Shown: in pieces, positions 44,668-52,215 of the stretch
How positions within the stretch are numbered: position 1 is the stretch's first letter
Layout of the letters: the number at the start of each line of letters is the position of its first letter
Assembly: GCA_007745835.1 (NCBI GenBank)
Contig: CP036424.1
Location: 3,335,968 to 3,399,967 of the forward strand
From: Planctomycetes bacterium MalM25
GTDB taxonomy: Bacteria > Planctomycetota > Planctomycetia > Pirellulales > Lacipirellulaceae
DNA length: 64,000 nt
Reading direction: 5' to 3'
The notes under the pieces: model-generated
What the model was told of the DNA's origin: nothing
Databases searched by the model: none
The model's input: the letters and a program-made list of their open reading frames with translations, nothing else
Program-made: the position numbers and the translations under genes

Positions 44668-45828
44668 ATGCCCGACGACGCCCCACCGAAGAAGAAGCAG
44701 GGCTACGGCGCCGACCCGACGCATCACTACGGCTGGGTCACGCCCCGCTTCTGGCACGGCATGCTGCCGCTGGCGTTCTGGAAGTTCGTGATCAGCCGGG
44801 GCTGCCGTGTGAACTTCCGCGGCGCGCTGACGTGCGTCTCGATCACGCTGATCGGCCTGTTCCACCTCTTCGCGAAGGGGATCAACTGGCTCGTTTTCGG
44901 CCGCAAGCTCCGCCTCGCTCGGCCGACGTCGCCGCCGCTCTTCGTGCTGGGGCACTGGCGGAGCGGCACGACGTTGCTGCACGAGCTGCTGATCCGCGAC
45001 CCGCGGCACGTCTACCCGACGACCTTTGAGTGCTTCGCGCCGCACCACTTCCTGGTGACCGAGTCGTGGCTCACGCCCCTCATCGGCTGGCTGCTGCCGA
45101 AGAAGCGGCCGATGGACAACGTCGCCACGGGCTGGGAACGCCCGCAAGAGGACGAGTTCGCTCTCTGCAGCCTCGGCCTGCCGACGCCCTACCGCAGCTG
45201 GGCCTTCCCCGATCAGGGGCCCGTCAATCAAGAGTGGCTCACGCTCGATGAGGTCTCCGAGAAAGACCGCACGCGCTGGGGCGAGGCGCTCCGCCGGTTT
45301 GTCTCGTCGCTGTCGTTCAAACGGCACGGCCGCGTGATCCTCAAGTCGCCGCCGCACACCGCGCGGATCAAGACGCTGCTCGAGGTCTTCCCCGACGCGC
45401 GGTTCGTTCACATCAGCCGCGACCCGCTGAAGCTCTTCCCCTCGACCGTCCGGCTCTGGAAATCGCTCGCCGACGTGCAGAGCCTGCAGGGCTACCGCGA
45501 CGAGTACCCCTGGATCGAAGAAGAAGTCTTCTCAAACCTCACCCGCATGTACGAGGCGTACGACCGCGACCGGCCGCTGATCCCCGAGGGCCGGCTGGTC
45601 GAGGTGAGCTACGAGGATTTGGTCGCCGACCCCAAGGCGACGCTCCGCTCGGTCTACGAAGACCTCGGCCTGGGCGACTTCGCCAACGCCGAACCGGGCG
45701 TCGACGCCTACCTCGCCGAGGAGAAGGGCTACAAGACCAACCGCTTCGAGCTGCCCGAGGAAGTGAAGACAAAGATTGCAGAGCGTTGGGGCGGTTACGC
45801 GGAGCGGTGGGGGTACGAGTTGGCCTGA
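44668..45828 (+). CDS. Sulfotransferase family protein (PAPS-dependent)
   Basis: The 386-residue product has the 5'-phosphosulfate-binding loop LFVLGHWRSGTTLLHELLI (GHWRSGTT at 95-102) and the 3'-phosphate-binding motif RFVHISRDPLKLFPS (near 247), so binding of PAPS is expected. A hydrophobic stretch near the N-terminus (LTCVSITLIGLFHLFAKGI, about 54-72) suggests membrane association. Planctomycetes have many such enzymes; the acceptor (glycan, lipid or protein) cannot be read from sequence. It precedes the toxin-antitoxin pair by 28 bases. Confidence 0.87.
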   Translation: MPDDAPPKKKQGYGADPTHHYGWVTPRFWHGMLPLAFWKFVISRGCRVNFRGALTCVSITLIGLFHLFAKGINWLVFGRKLRLARPTSPPLFVLGHWRSGTTLLHELLIRDPRHVYPTTFECFAPHHFLVTESWLTPLIGWLLPKKRPMDNVATGWERPQEDEFALCSLGLPTPYRSWAFPDQGPVNQEWLTLDEVSEKDRTRWGEALRRFVSSLSFKRHGRVILKSPPHTARIKTLLEVFPDARFVHISRDPLKLFPSTVRLWKSLADVQSLQGYRDEYPWIEEEVFSNLTRMYEAYDRDRPLIPEGRLVEVSYEDLVADPKATLRSVYEDLGLGDFANAEPGVDAYLAEEKGYKTNRFELPEEVKTKIAERWGGYAERWGYELA

Positions 45829-45850
45829 GCCGGTCCCTGGGTGCTATAAT
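45821..45850 (+). promoter_or_regulatory. Promoter of the toxin-antitoxin module, with a -10 almost touching the start codon
   Basis: A perfect TATAAT lies at 45845-45850. TGGCCT at 45821-45826, or TTGGCC one base earlier, is a weak -35 at 18-19 bases. The antitoxin ATG is at 45857, only 6 bases after the -10. Transcription would therefore start at or beside the ATG, giving a leaderless message. Confidence 0.55.
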
Positions 45851-45856
45851 TGGAGC

Positions 45857-46075
45857 ATGACCAAAACCCTCGAAGCAGCGATCGAACGCCTCCGAGAACT
45901 CCCCGAGGAGCAGCAGGAGTCGCTAGCGCGAATCCTGCTAGAAGAGATCGAAGCCCACGACGAATGGGACGCTTCGACAGGGGCGAACCCACAACGCGTC
46001 GCCGAGATCTCCACCGAGGTGCGTGCTGCCTACCATCGCGGCGAATGCGAACCGCTTGATCCGGACAAGCTATGA
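45857..46075 (+). CDS. Antitoxin-like protein (addiction-module component family)
   Basis: A 72-residue acidic protein: MTKTLEAAIERLRELPEEQQ, then LARILLEEIEAHDEWDAST and EVRAAYHRGECEPL. This is the look of short antitoxins paired with RelE/ParE toxins: an N-terminal helix pair and a C-terminal arm that would wrap the toxin. Its stop overlaps the toxin's ATG (ATGA). No classical DNA-binding domain is clear. The TATAAT right before it suggests leaderless translation. Confidence 0.7.
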   Translation: MTKTLEAAIERLRELPEEQQESLARILLEEIEAHDEWDASTGANPQRVAEISTEVRAAYHRGECEPLDPDKL

Positions 46076-46344
46076 GGTCGCTGGTTACGCCCTCTTTTCG
46101 CCGACAGTATGCTTCGCTTCCGAGACGCATACGCGAACGCGCTAGGCGATCCTACAAGCGTTTCGCCCAAGACCCGTTCGACCCGGCACTGAGTTTCAAA
46201 CGGCTCAACACGAGAGAAGCGTGGTGGTCTGTACGTGTCCCGGGAGGCTACCGAGCGGTCGGTCTTCGTGAAGAGGATCAGATGATCTTGTGGTTCTTCA
46301 TCGGCACCCACGCCGAATACGATCGACTGCTTGCTGGCAAGTGA
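46072..46344 (+). CDS. RelE/ParE-family toxin
   Basis: A 90-residue basic protein with the RelE/ParE fold pattern: TPSFRRQYASLPRRIRERAR, LSFKRLNTREAWWSVRVPGG, YRAVGLREEDQMILWFFIG, THAEYDRLL. The strand VRVPGGYRAVG carries the Arg expected in RelE-type ribonucleases or ParE-type gyrase poisons; which of the two cannot be decided. It overlaps both neighbours: ATGA with the antitoxin upstream and GTGA with pxpBC downstream. Confidence 0.75.
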   Translation: MRSLVTPSFRRQYASLPRRIRERARRSYKRFAQDPFDPALSFKRLNTREAWWSVRVPGGYRAVGLREEDQMILWFFIGTHAEYDRLLAGK

Positions 46345-47897
46345 GCCTCTCGGTGCGATTTCAATCATATGGCGACTCGACGCTCGTTGTCGAACAAACG
46401 CAGATCGTTGGTTCCCGGCCAACCGGCGTGACGGACATTGTCCCCGCGTTCGGCTCCTGCGCTGTTCACTTCGACCCGACGCTCACGTCCCTTGTAGCGG
46501 TCGCAACGTGGCTCGATTCCATCTCCTCGGATTCTCTAGCGCGTGGCGATACCAAGCTCGCCGAGCTGTCAATCGCCTACGGCGGTGAGTTCGGTCCCGA
46601 CTTAGAATCCATCGCTTCCCGCGCCGGGCTTGCGGCCGATGAGGTCATCCGGCGCCACGCGGCGGCGGAGTACCGGGTGGGGGCGATCGGCTTCCAGCCG
46701 GGGTTCCCGTACCTCGAAGGCCTGCCGGCCGAACTGCACACGCCCCGGCAGGCGACGCCGCGGACGCGTGTCGCCGCGGGCTCGGTTGGGATCGGCGGTC
46801 CGTACACGGGGGTCTACCCGAGCGAGTCGCCCGGCGGGTGGAACCTGATCGGCCGCACGCCGCTCACGCTGTTCGATCCGCTGCGCGCCGAGCCATCGCT
46901 GCTGCGCACCGGCGACCGCGTCCGGTTTCGGCCGATCGACGCCGAGGAGTTCGCAAGGCTCGCCGCCGAGAGCGCTCCGACACCGCCACCCGTCACGGTT
47001 CCGCCAGAGCGACCGCTCTTTCGCGTTATCAGCCCCGGCGTGCAAACGACCGTGCAGGGGCTCGGGCGATTCGGCCAACAGCACCTGGGCGTCGGGCCGG
47101 GCGGGGCGATGGACACGCGGTCGCTGCGGCTGGCGAACCTGCTGGTCGGCAACGACCAAGCCGCGCCAGCGATCGAGGCGACGCTCGTCGGCCCGGTGCT
47201 CGAGTGCCTCGAGGCGGTCACCGTCGGCGTCGCCGGCGCCCTGCCTTCTGCGAGGCGGCTCCGTTTCAACGAGGGCCAGCAGATCGATCTCCGCCAGCTC
47301 ACCGGGGGCGCTAGGGCCTACCTCGCGCTGCCCGGCGGAGTCACGGGCGAGGTCGGTGAACCGTTGCGAGCAAATCGAACGATCGGCTCGCTGGCCCCCT
47401 CACAAGTCGACCTACGGAACCGCGAGCCGCTTGGTAAGGCTACGCTCGGCTCGGTCGCGTGGCCGCTGCCCGCCGGCGAAGTGACGCTGCGGGTGCTGCC
47501 CGGCCCGGACGCGCCGCGTTTCTCGGAGGAAGCTCTCGATCGCCTCCGCCAAACCGAGTGGACTATCACGCCCCAATCGAACCGCATGGGACTCCGCTGC
47601 GACGGGCCGCCGCTTGACGCGCCCGCCGACGACGACGCGCCGTCGCAGCCCGTCGTCACCGGCGCCGTGCAGGTCCCGCCCGACGGCCAGCCGATCGTCC
47701 TCGCCGCCGATCGCCAGACGCTCGGCGGCTATCCGGTGATCGGCGTGGTCGCGTCGGTCGATTGGCCCCGCCTCGGCCAGCTGCGCCCGGACGACACGTT
47801 CCGGTTCGAGCCGATCGATCTGCCAACCGCGCAGCGTCTCCGTCGCCAAGCCGAACGCGAGATCGCGATCGCAGCGGTGGGCCTTCGGCTATCCTGA
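46341..47897 (+). CDS. pxpBC: 5-oxoprolinase subunits B and C fused (KipI-KipA type)
   Basis: PxpA, PxpB and PxpC together hydrolyse 5-oxoproline to glutamate with ATP. This 518-residue product joins PxpB (about 1-215: AAEYRVGAIGFQPGFPYLEG, TPRTRVAAGSVGIGGPYTGV, YPSESPGGWNLIGRTPLTLF) to PxpC (about 230-518: VISPGVQTTVQGLGRFGQQH, VGPGGAMDTRSLRLANLLVG, TITPQSNRMGLRC, then the VPPDGQPIVLAADRQTLGGY segment). The start is taken as GTG at 46341, which overlaps the toxin stop as GTGA; GTG at 46353 is an alternative. A fused B-C gene is known in other bacteria. It is followed by pxpA after 5 bases. Confidence 0.9.
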   Translation: MSLSVRFQSYGDSTLVVEQTQIVGSRPTGVTDIVPAFGSCAVHFDPTLTSLVAVATWLDSISSDSLARGDTKLAELSIAYGGEFGPDLESIASRAGLAADEVIRRHAAAEYRVGAIGFQPGFPYLEGLPAELHTPRQATPRTRVAAGSVGIGGPYTGVYPSESPGGWNLIGRTPLTLFDPLRAEPSLLRTGDRVRFRPIDAEEFARLAAESAPTPPPVTVPPERPLFRVISPGVQTTVQGLGRFGQQHLGVGPGGAMDTRSLRLANLLVGNDQAAPAIEATLVGPVLECLEAVTVGVAGALPSARRLRFNEGQQIDLRQLTGGARAYLALPGGVTGEVGEPLRANRTIGSLAPSQVDLRNREPLGKATLGSVAWPLPAGEVTLRVLPGPDAPRFSEEALDRLRQTEWTITPQSNRMGLRCDGPPLDAPADDDAPSQPVVTGAVQVPPDGQPIVLAADRQTLGGYPVIGVVASVDWPRLGQLRPDDTFRFEPIDLPTAQRLRRQAEREIAIAAVGLRLS

Positions 47898-47902
47898 CCG
47901 CC

Positions 47903-48649
47903 ATGAGAACGATCGACCTCAACGCCGACGTGGGAGAGGGCTCGCCGCACGACGCCGAGCTGATCCCGTTGCTGACCTCCGCGAACATCGCCTGCGGCGG
48001 CCACGCGGGGGATGAGCGAGCGATGGAGGCCGCCGCGCGCGTGGCGATCGAACACGGCGTGGTGATCGGCGCGCACCCGGGCCACGAGGACCGCGAGCAC
48101 TTCGGCCGCCGCGAGCTGCCGATCACGCCCGACGAGCTGCTCGCGCTGCTCAACCGCCAGGTGAGCCGCCTGCACGCGATCGTCCGCGGCCTCGGCGGAG
48201 AGGTGCGGTACCTCAAGCTCCACGGCGCGCTGTACCACCAAGCGGGGCGCGACGCGGCGCTTGCCGAGGCGGCCGTCCGTTTCGTCCACGAGTTCCACGT
48301 GCCACTGGCGCTATTGGGGCGTACGCACAGCTCGCTCGACGCGGCCGCCAATCGGGGGGAGGTCCCCTTCGGCTGCGAAGCCTTCCCGGACCGAGCCTAC
48401 ACCCCCGACGGGCTCCTCGTGCCGCGGCGAGAAAGCGGCGCCCTCCTTACCGACGAGGAAGAGATCGCTGCCCAAGCGCTACGGTTCGTTCAGGACGGCG
48501 TCCCAAGCCAGAGTCAGCGAATGGGGGTCTACGCCGATGCGGAGAGCCTCTGTCTTCACGGCGATTCTCCAGGCGCCCTCGCCGGCGCTCAAGCGATACG
48601 GCGTGTTCTGAACCAGCATAAGATCGGTCTGGGGCCCTTCGCTGGCTGA
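47903..48649 (+). CDS. pxpA: 5-oxoprolinase subunit A (LamB/YcsF family)
   Basis: The 248-residue product begins MRTIDLNADVGEGSPHDAEL and continues TSANIACGGHAGDERAME and VVIGAHPGHEDREHFGRREL, the LamB/YcsF signatures. LKLHGALYHQA and GCEAFPDRAYTPDGLLVPR complete the family pattern. It works with the PxpBC fusion encoded just upstream to return 5-oxoproline, a spontaneous glutamine/glutamate breakdown product, to glutamate. The start at 47903 gives the canonical N-terminus. Confidence 0.95.
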   Translation: MRTIDLNADVGEGSPHDAELIPLLTSANIACGGHAGDERAMEAAARVAIEHGVVIGAHPGHEDREHFGRRELPITPDELLALLNRQVSRLHAIVRGLGGEVRYLKLHGALYHQAGRDAALAEAAVRFVHEFHVPLALLGRTHSSLDAAANRGEVPFGCEAFPDRAYTPDGLLVPRRESGALLTDEEEIAAQALRFVQDGVPSQSQRMGVYADAESLCLHGDSPGALAGAQAIRRVLNQHKIGLGPFAG

Positions 48650-48677
48650 TCAAAGGCCCGCGAATAGCTCAACAGCT

Positions 48678-48710
48678 AAATCATTCGCGCTGATTCGCGT
48701 GATTCGTGGG
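48678..48710. repeat. CCCACGAATCACGCGAAT dispersed repeat, copy 2
   Basis: Read on the minus strand the element begins CCCACGAATCACGCGAATCA and continues GCGCGAATGATTT. It matches the 30329-30370 copy without that copy's extra internal 10 bases. It lies in the convergent gap between pxpA and prmC. Confidence 0.75.
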
Positions 48711-48715
48711 CAAAC

Positions 48716-49591
48716 TCAAACCCGCCGAGCGTGAACCACCCGCTCCCGCCCCGCGAGGTCCTTGAGCGTCGCCACGAACTCCAGGCCCGCCGCTTCGCGC
48801 ACGAGGCCCTCGACGCGCGGCGCGATCGAGGGGCCGATCTCGATCAGCAGCTGGCCCCCCTCGTTGAGCCGGGCGAGCGCCTCGGCGAGGAGACGCTCGA
48901 TCACGTCGGTCCCTTCGGGGCCGCCGTCGAGCGCCAGGTGGGGCTCGTGGTCGCGGACGGTCGCGTCGAGGTCGATCAGTTCGTTCGTCGTCACGTAGGG
49001 CGGGTTGCTCACGATCAGGTCGAACGTCCGCGTCTCCTTGAGCCGGGCAAACAGGTCGCTCTCGGTCGCGTAGACGCGATCGTTCACGCCGTGCTTCTCC
49101 GCGTTCTTGTTCGCGAGGGCGACCGCCTGCGGGCTGATATCGATCGCGATGACCTTCACGCCGGGCGCCTGGCTCGCCAGCGCGACGGCGACCGCGCCGG
49201 CCCCCGTGCCGACGTCGGCGATCATCGGTTCGTCGACGCCGCCCTCCTTCAGGAGGTCGAGCGCCGTGACGACCAGCAGCTCGGTGTCGGGGCGCGGGAT
49301 GAGCACGCCCTCCTCGACGTCGAACTCGAGCGAGTAGAACTCCTTGCGCCCCACCAAGTAAGCGACCGGCGAGCCGTCGCCCCGCTTCTTCACGAGCGCC
49401 TTGAACGCGTCGCGAACCGCCGTGGGGGGTACCTCCTCGAATCGCGTGTACAGCTCGATCCGCTTGCACCCCATCGCCTCGGCGAGGAGGACCTCGGCGT
49501 CGAGGCGGGGCGAATCGACCTCGCGCGACTTGAAGAAGTCGGTCGTCCAGTCGAGCAGCCGCAGAACCGACCAGGGCGGGTCTTTAGACAT
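48716..49591 (-). CDS. prmC: Release factor glutamine methyltransferase PrmC
   Basis: PrmC methylates the Gln of the GGQ motif in release factors. The 291-residue product has a helical N-terminal domain (VDSPRLDAEVLLAEAMGCKR) and an AdoMet-binding domain: LIPRPDTELLV, IADVGTGAGAVAVALASQ, VIAIDISPQAVALANKNAE. The catalytic NPPY follows in LIVSNPPYVT. The start at 49591 (MSKDPPW) is preferred because the frame upstream runs into the palindromic repeat. It follows prfA, the gene for its substrate, with only the repeat between them. Confidence 0.93.
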   Translation of the reverse strand: MSKDPPWSVLRLLDWTTDFFKSREVDSPRLDAEVLLAEAMGCKRIELYTRFEEVPPTAVRDAFKALVKKRGDGSPVAYLVGRKEFYSLEFDVEEGVLIPRPDTELLVVTALDLLKEGGVDEPMIADVGTGAGAVAVALASQAPGVKVIAIDISPQAVALANKNAEKHGVNDRVYATESDLFARLKETRTFDLIVSNPPYVTTNELIDLDATVRDHEPHLALDGGPEGTDVIERLLAEALARLNEGGQLLIEIGPSIAPRVEGLVREAAGLEFVATLKDLAGRERVVHARRV

Positions 49592-49629
49592 AGGACCCTC
49601 GCACAGGAAGATCCGCCGCAGAACCAATT

Positions 49630-49712
49630 GGGAATGCGGAATGGGGAATGGGGAACGAAGCGCAAGCGATGCTTGAGCTCCTGCTATTCCGTATTCCCCA
49701 TTCCGCATTCCC
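49630..49712. repeat. Perfect 20-base inverted repeat between prfA and prmC
   Basis: GGGAATGCGGAATGGGGAAT at 49630-49649 is exactly complementary to 49693-49712, with a 43-base loop. It fills the gap between two co-directional genes that normally form one operon, and it would make a long hairpin in the prfA-prmC message. Confidence 0.8.
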
Positions 49713-49714
49713 CA

Positions 49715-50788
49715 TTAGTCGAGTCCTCCCATCGCGTCCCGCACCGCCTGGCGGTCGTGGTCGATGAGCGCGTCGGTGACCATCTGGAGGTCGCCGGCGA
49801 TGATCTGGTCGAGCTTGTAGATCGTCAGGCCGATGCGGTGATCGGTCAGGCGGTTCTCGGGGAAGTTGTACGTGCGGATCCGCTGGCTCCGGTCGCCCGA
49901 CCCGACGAGGCCCTTCCGCTCCTCGGAGCGTTTGGCCATCTCCTGCTGCTGCAGTTGGTCGTAGACGCGTGACTTCAAGACCCGGAGCGCCTTCGCGAGG
50001 TTCTTGTGCTGCGACTTCTCATCCTGGCACTGCACGACGATCTTGGTCTCGTAGTGCGTCAGACGGATGGCCGATTCGGTCTTGTTCACGTGCTGGCCGC
50101 CGGGACCCGACGCGTTGAACTTGTCGATGCGGTAGTCGTCAGGCGTGAGCTCGACCTCCACGTCCTCCGGCTCGGGCATCACCGCGACCGTGGCGGCCGA
50201 CGTGTGGATGCGGCCCTGGGTCTCGGTCTTCGGGACGCGCTGCACGCGGTGCCCGCCCGATTCGTACTGCAGCTCGCGGTAAACACCGTCTCCTTCGAGG
50301 GCGAGCGAGATCTCTTTGAACCCGCCCAGCTCGGTCGGGCTGGCGTCGAGGATCTCGAACTTCCACTTCTTCGTCTCGCCGTGCCGCTTGTACATCTCGT
50401 ACAGGTCACGGGCGAAGAGGGCGGCCTCGTCGCCGCCGGTGCCGGCGCGGATCTCCATGAGGCACCGCGTCCGGTTGGCGTCCTCGCCACCGAGGGTCAT
50501 CGTGAGCAGCTCGTCCCACAGCGCCTCGCGGCCATCGATGAGCTCGGGCAGCTCCGCCTCGGCGAGCTCGCGGAGGTCGGCGTCGTCGCCGGCGACCATC
50601 TCGCGGGCTTCGTCGATCTGCTTGCAAAGGTCCTTGAAGCCGCGGTACTTGCCCGCGAGCTTCGCGAGCGAGCCGTGCTCGCGCGCCGTGTTCGCCAACC
50701 GAGACGAGTCGGAGAGCACTTCCTGATCGACCAGGTCACGCTCGAGCTGCTCGAAGCGGGCGAGCTTGTTTTCGAGCAGGTCACGCAT
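49715..50788 (-). CDS. prfA: Peptide chain release factor 1
   Basis: RF1 ends translation at UAA and UAG. The 357-residue product has the catalytic GGQ motif in [20 protein letters not shown] and the codon-recognition loop [19 protein letters not shown], in which P-K-T corresponds to the P-x-T of RF1, not the SPF of RF2. The N-terminal helical domain ([20 protein letters not shown]) and the C-terminal [20 protein letters not shown] are complete. It sits upstream of prmC on the same strand. Confidence 0.96.
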   Translation of the reverse strand: MRDLLENKLARFEQLERDLVDQEVLSDSSRLANTAREHGSLAKLAGKYRGFKDLCKQIDEAREMVAGDDADLRELAEAELPELIDGREALWDELLTMTLGGEDANRTRCLMEIRAGTGGDEAALFARDLYEMYKRHGETKKWKFEILDASPTELGGFKEISLALEGDGVYRELQYESGGHRVQRVPKTETQGRIHTSAATVAVMPEPEDVEVELTPDDYRIDKFNASGPGGQHVNKTESAIRLTHYETKIVVQCQDEKSQHKNLAKALRVLKSRVYDQLQQQEMAKRSEERKGLVGSGDRSQRIRTYNFPENRLTDHRIGLTIYKLDQIIAGDLQMVTDALIDHDRQAVRDAMGGLD

Positions 50789-50812
50789 GCGAAGATCGGA
50801 AGCAAAGAAAAA

Positions 50813-50884
50813 CGGCGAGCCGCAAGCGTCGGCGCCCGGAGCGGCACGCGCTAGACTCCGGGCGCTGACGCTTGCGGCTCGCCG
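50813..50884. repeat. REP-like palindrome between rpmE and prfA
   Basis: The left arm CGGCGAGCCGCAAGCGTCGG... (50813-50840) pairs with the right arm ending GCTTGCGGCTCGCCG (50857-50884) in 27 of 28 positions, around a 16-base loop. The right arm is identical to the single arm at 18413-18441. It may terminate or stabilise rpmE transcripts. Confidence 0.85.
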
Positions 50885-50905
50885 ATAAAGATCGACGTCG
50901 CGTCG

Positions 50906-51133
50906 TTACTTCTTCTTTTTGAGGCTCGCGTAGCCGGCCGACGAGAACTTCTTCTTGAACTTGTCGATGCGACCTGCGGTGTCCACGAACTTGAGCTTGC
51001 CCGTGTAGAACGGGTGGCACGAGTTGCAGATGTCGATCTTCAGCTCGGGACGCGTGCTGCGCGTCGTGAAGGAGTTGCCACAACCGCAGGTGACCTGGGT
51101 TTCGTGGTACTCGGGGTGGATTTCGGCCTGCAT
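50906..51133 (-). CDS. rpmE: 50S ribosomal protein L31
   Basis: The 75-residue product [20 protein letters not shown] continues ...[20 protein letters not shown] and ends in a Lys tail. The zinc ligands Cys17, Cys19, Cys37 and Cys40 are all present, so this is the zinc-containing (C+) form. The ATG at 51133 gives the canonical N-terminus. The gene lies upstream of prfA on the same strand, a common neighbourhood. Confidence 0.95.
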   Translation of the reverse strand: MQAEIHPEYHETQVTCGCGNSFTTRSTRPELKIDICNSCHPFYTGKLKFVDTAGRIDKFKKKFSSAGYASLKKKK

Positions 51134-51231
51134 CGGGGAGTCCTCGGGTGAGTCGGCCTGGGTTGTGCAGGCCCTGTGCGGGGGGCGGTGAACCGCCAAG
51201 CCCCGCAATATAGGGGCTCGGGGGCCGTGGC

Positions 51232-52215
51232 TCAAGCCTCGCCATCCCCTGTTTCCGACGTTTGACGGGGGCTCGATTCGGGCGGGACCCGTAGCCGATC
51301 GACCAGCACCGTGTCGATCAGCAGCTGGAGGGCGTGGTAGACAATCATCGGCAGGATCGCCAGCGATCCGTACTCCATCGCGACACTCAGGCCCACCGCG
51401 AGGGTCTTCTGGCTGCCCGCCACGGCCGACGCCAGGGCCTCCGGTCGGGGGACGCCCGCCCCGCGGGAGGCGGACCAGGCGATCGCGAACAGAGCCGTGT
51501 GGACCGCTGCGGCCGCCACGATCAGCCCCCCCCACACCGTGGGCCCGAGCCGAGTCGCCGGATCGGTCAGCACCGCACCGGTCCGCACCGCGCCGATCAG
51601 CACCATGCCGAGCAAACCGAGCTGGGCGGCCAGGCTCAGACGCTTCCGGTGGCGATCGCTCCACGCCCGGAAACCGCTCGCCTTGCGGAGCATCTGCCCG
51701 AGCGCGATCGGCGCCACCACGATCAGCAGCAGCCGCGTGCCGAGCGCCACGGCGTCGATCTCGGCGCCTTGGCCCAGCAGCGTCCACGCCCAGGCGGGCA
51801 GGACGAGGAACGACAGGAGGTTCGTCACGACCGTCACGCCGAGAGCGACCGCCTCGACGCCCCCGCCACGCCGGGTCCAAACGGCGGCCGAGGCGAGCGT
51901 GCAGGGGGAGAGGGCGGCGATCACCAGACCGAGCGCGAGCTCACTCGGCAAACCGCGTCCGGCGAGCCAGGCGAGCGGGCCGGCCAGTCCGGCGTTCACG
52001 CCGACGCCGATCGCCACCGCCAGCGCGGCGGTCCGGCTATTGAGGCTCCGCTTCAAGTCGAGCGGCGCCGACATGGCGAGCATGATCGCGAAGACCAACG
52101 CGTCCTTCGGGATCGACGCGGTGAAAGCCGCGAGCGTCGCGTGAGCCGCCGAACCGACGACCAGCACGCCTGCCAACGCGAGCAGGAACCACTGCCGACC
52201 GACTGCGGCGATCAC
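51232..52215 (-). CDS. Bile acid:sodium symporter (BASS)-like transporter
   Basis: The 327-residue product has about nine to ten membrane segments. Examples are [56 protein letters not shown] and [18 protein letters not shown]. The segment [20 protein letters not shown] carries the SQKT-like crossover motif seen in the YfeH/SLC10A7 branch of the BASS superfamily. Substrate unknown. The start is taken as GTG at 52215, which overlaps the upstream stop as GTGA; homology begins there although the frame is open further upstream. Confidence 0.8.
   Translation of the reverse strand: MIAAVGRQWFLLALAGVLVVGSAAHATLAAFTASIPKDALVFAIMLAMSAPLDLKRSLNSRTAALAVAIGVGVNAGLAGPLAWLAGRGLPSELALGLVIAALSPCTLASAAVWTRRGGGVEAVALGVTVVTNLLSFLVLPAWAWTLLGQGAEIDAVALGTRLLLIVVAPIALGQMLRKASGFRAWSDRHRKRLSLAAQLGLLGMVLIGAVRTGAVLTDPATRLGPTVWGGLIVAAAAVHTALFAIAWSASRGAGVPRPEALASAVAGSQKTLAVGLSVAMEYGSLAILPMIVYHALQLLIDTVLVDRLRVPPESSPRQTSETGDGEA

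Noticed and set aside
42963-44669. Long open frame of 568 codons on the minus strand
   Set aside because: It lies opposite the plus-strand membrane protein gene, has low-complexity Arg/Gly/Val-rich composition and no family signature. It is a shadow of high-GC coding DNA.
44748-44770. CTGGCACGGCATGCTG as a sigma-54 promoter
   Set aside because: The -12 GC is not at the required spacing from the -24 GG, and the site lies inside the sulfotransferase coding region.
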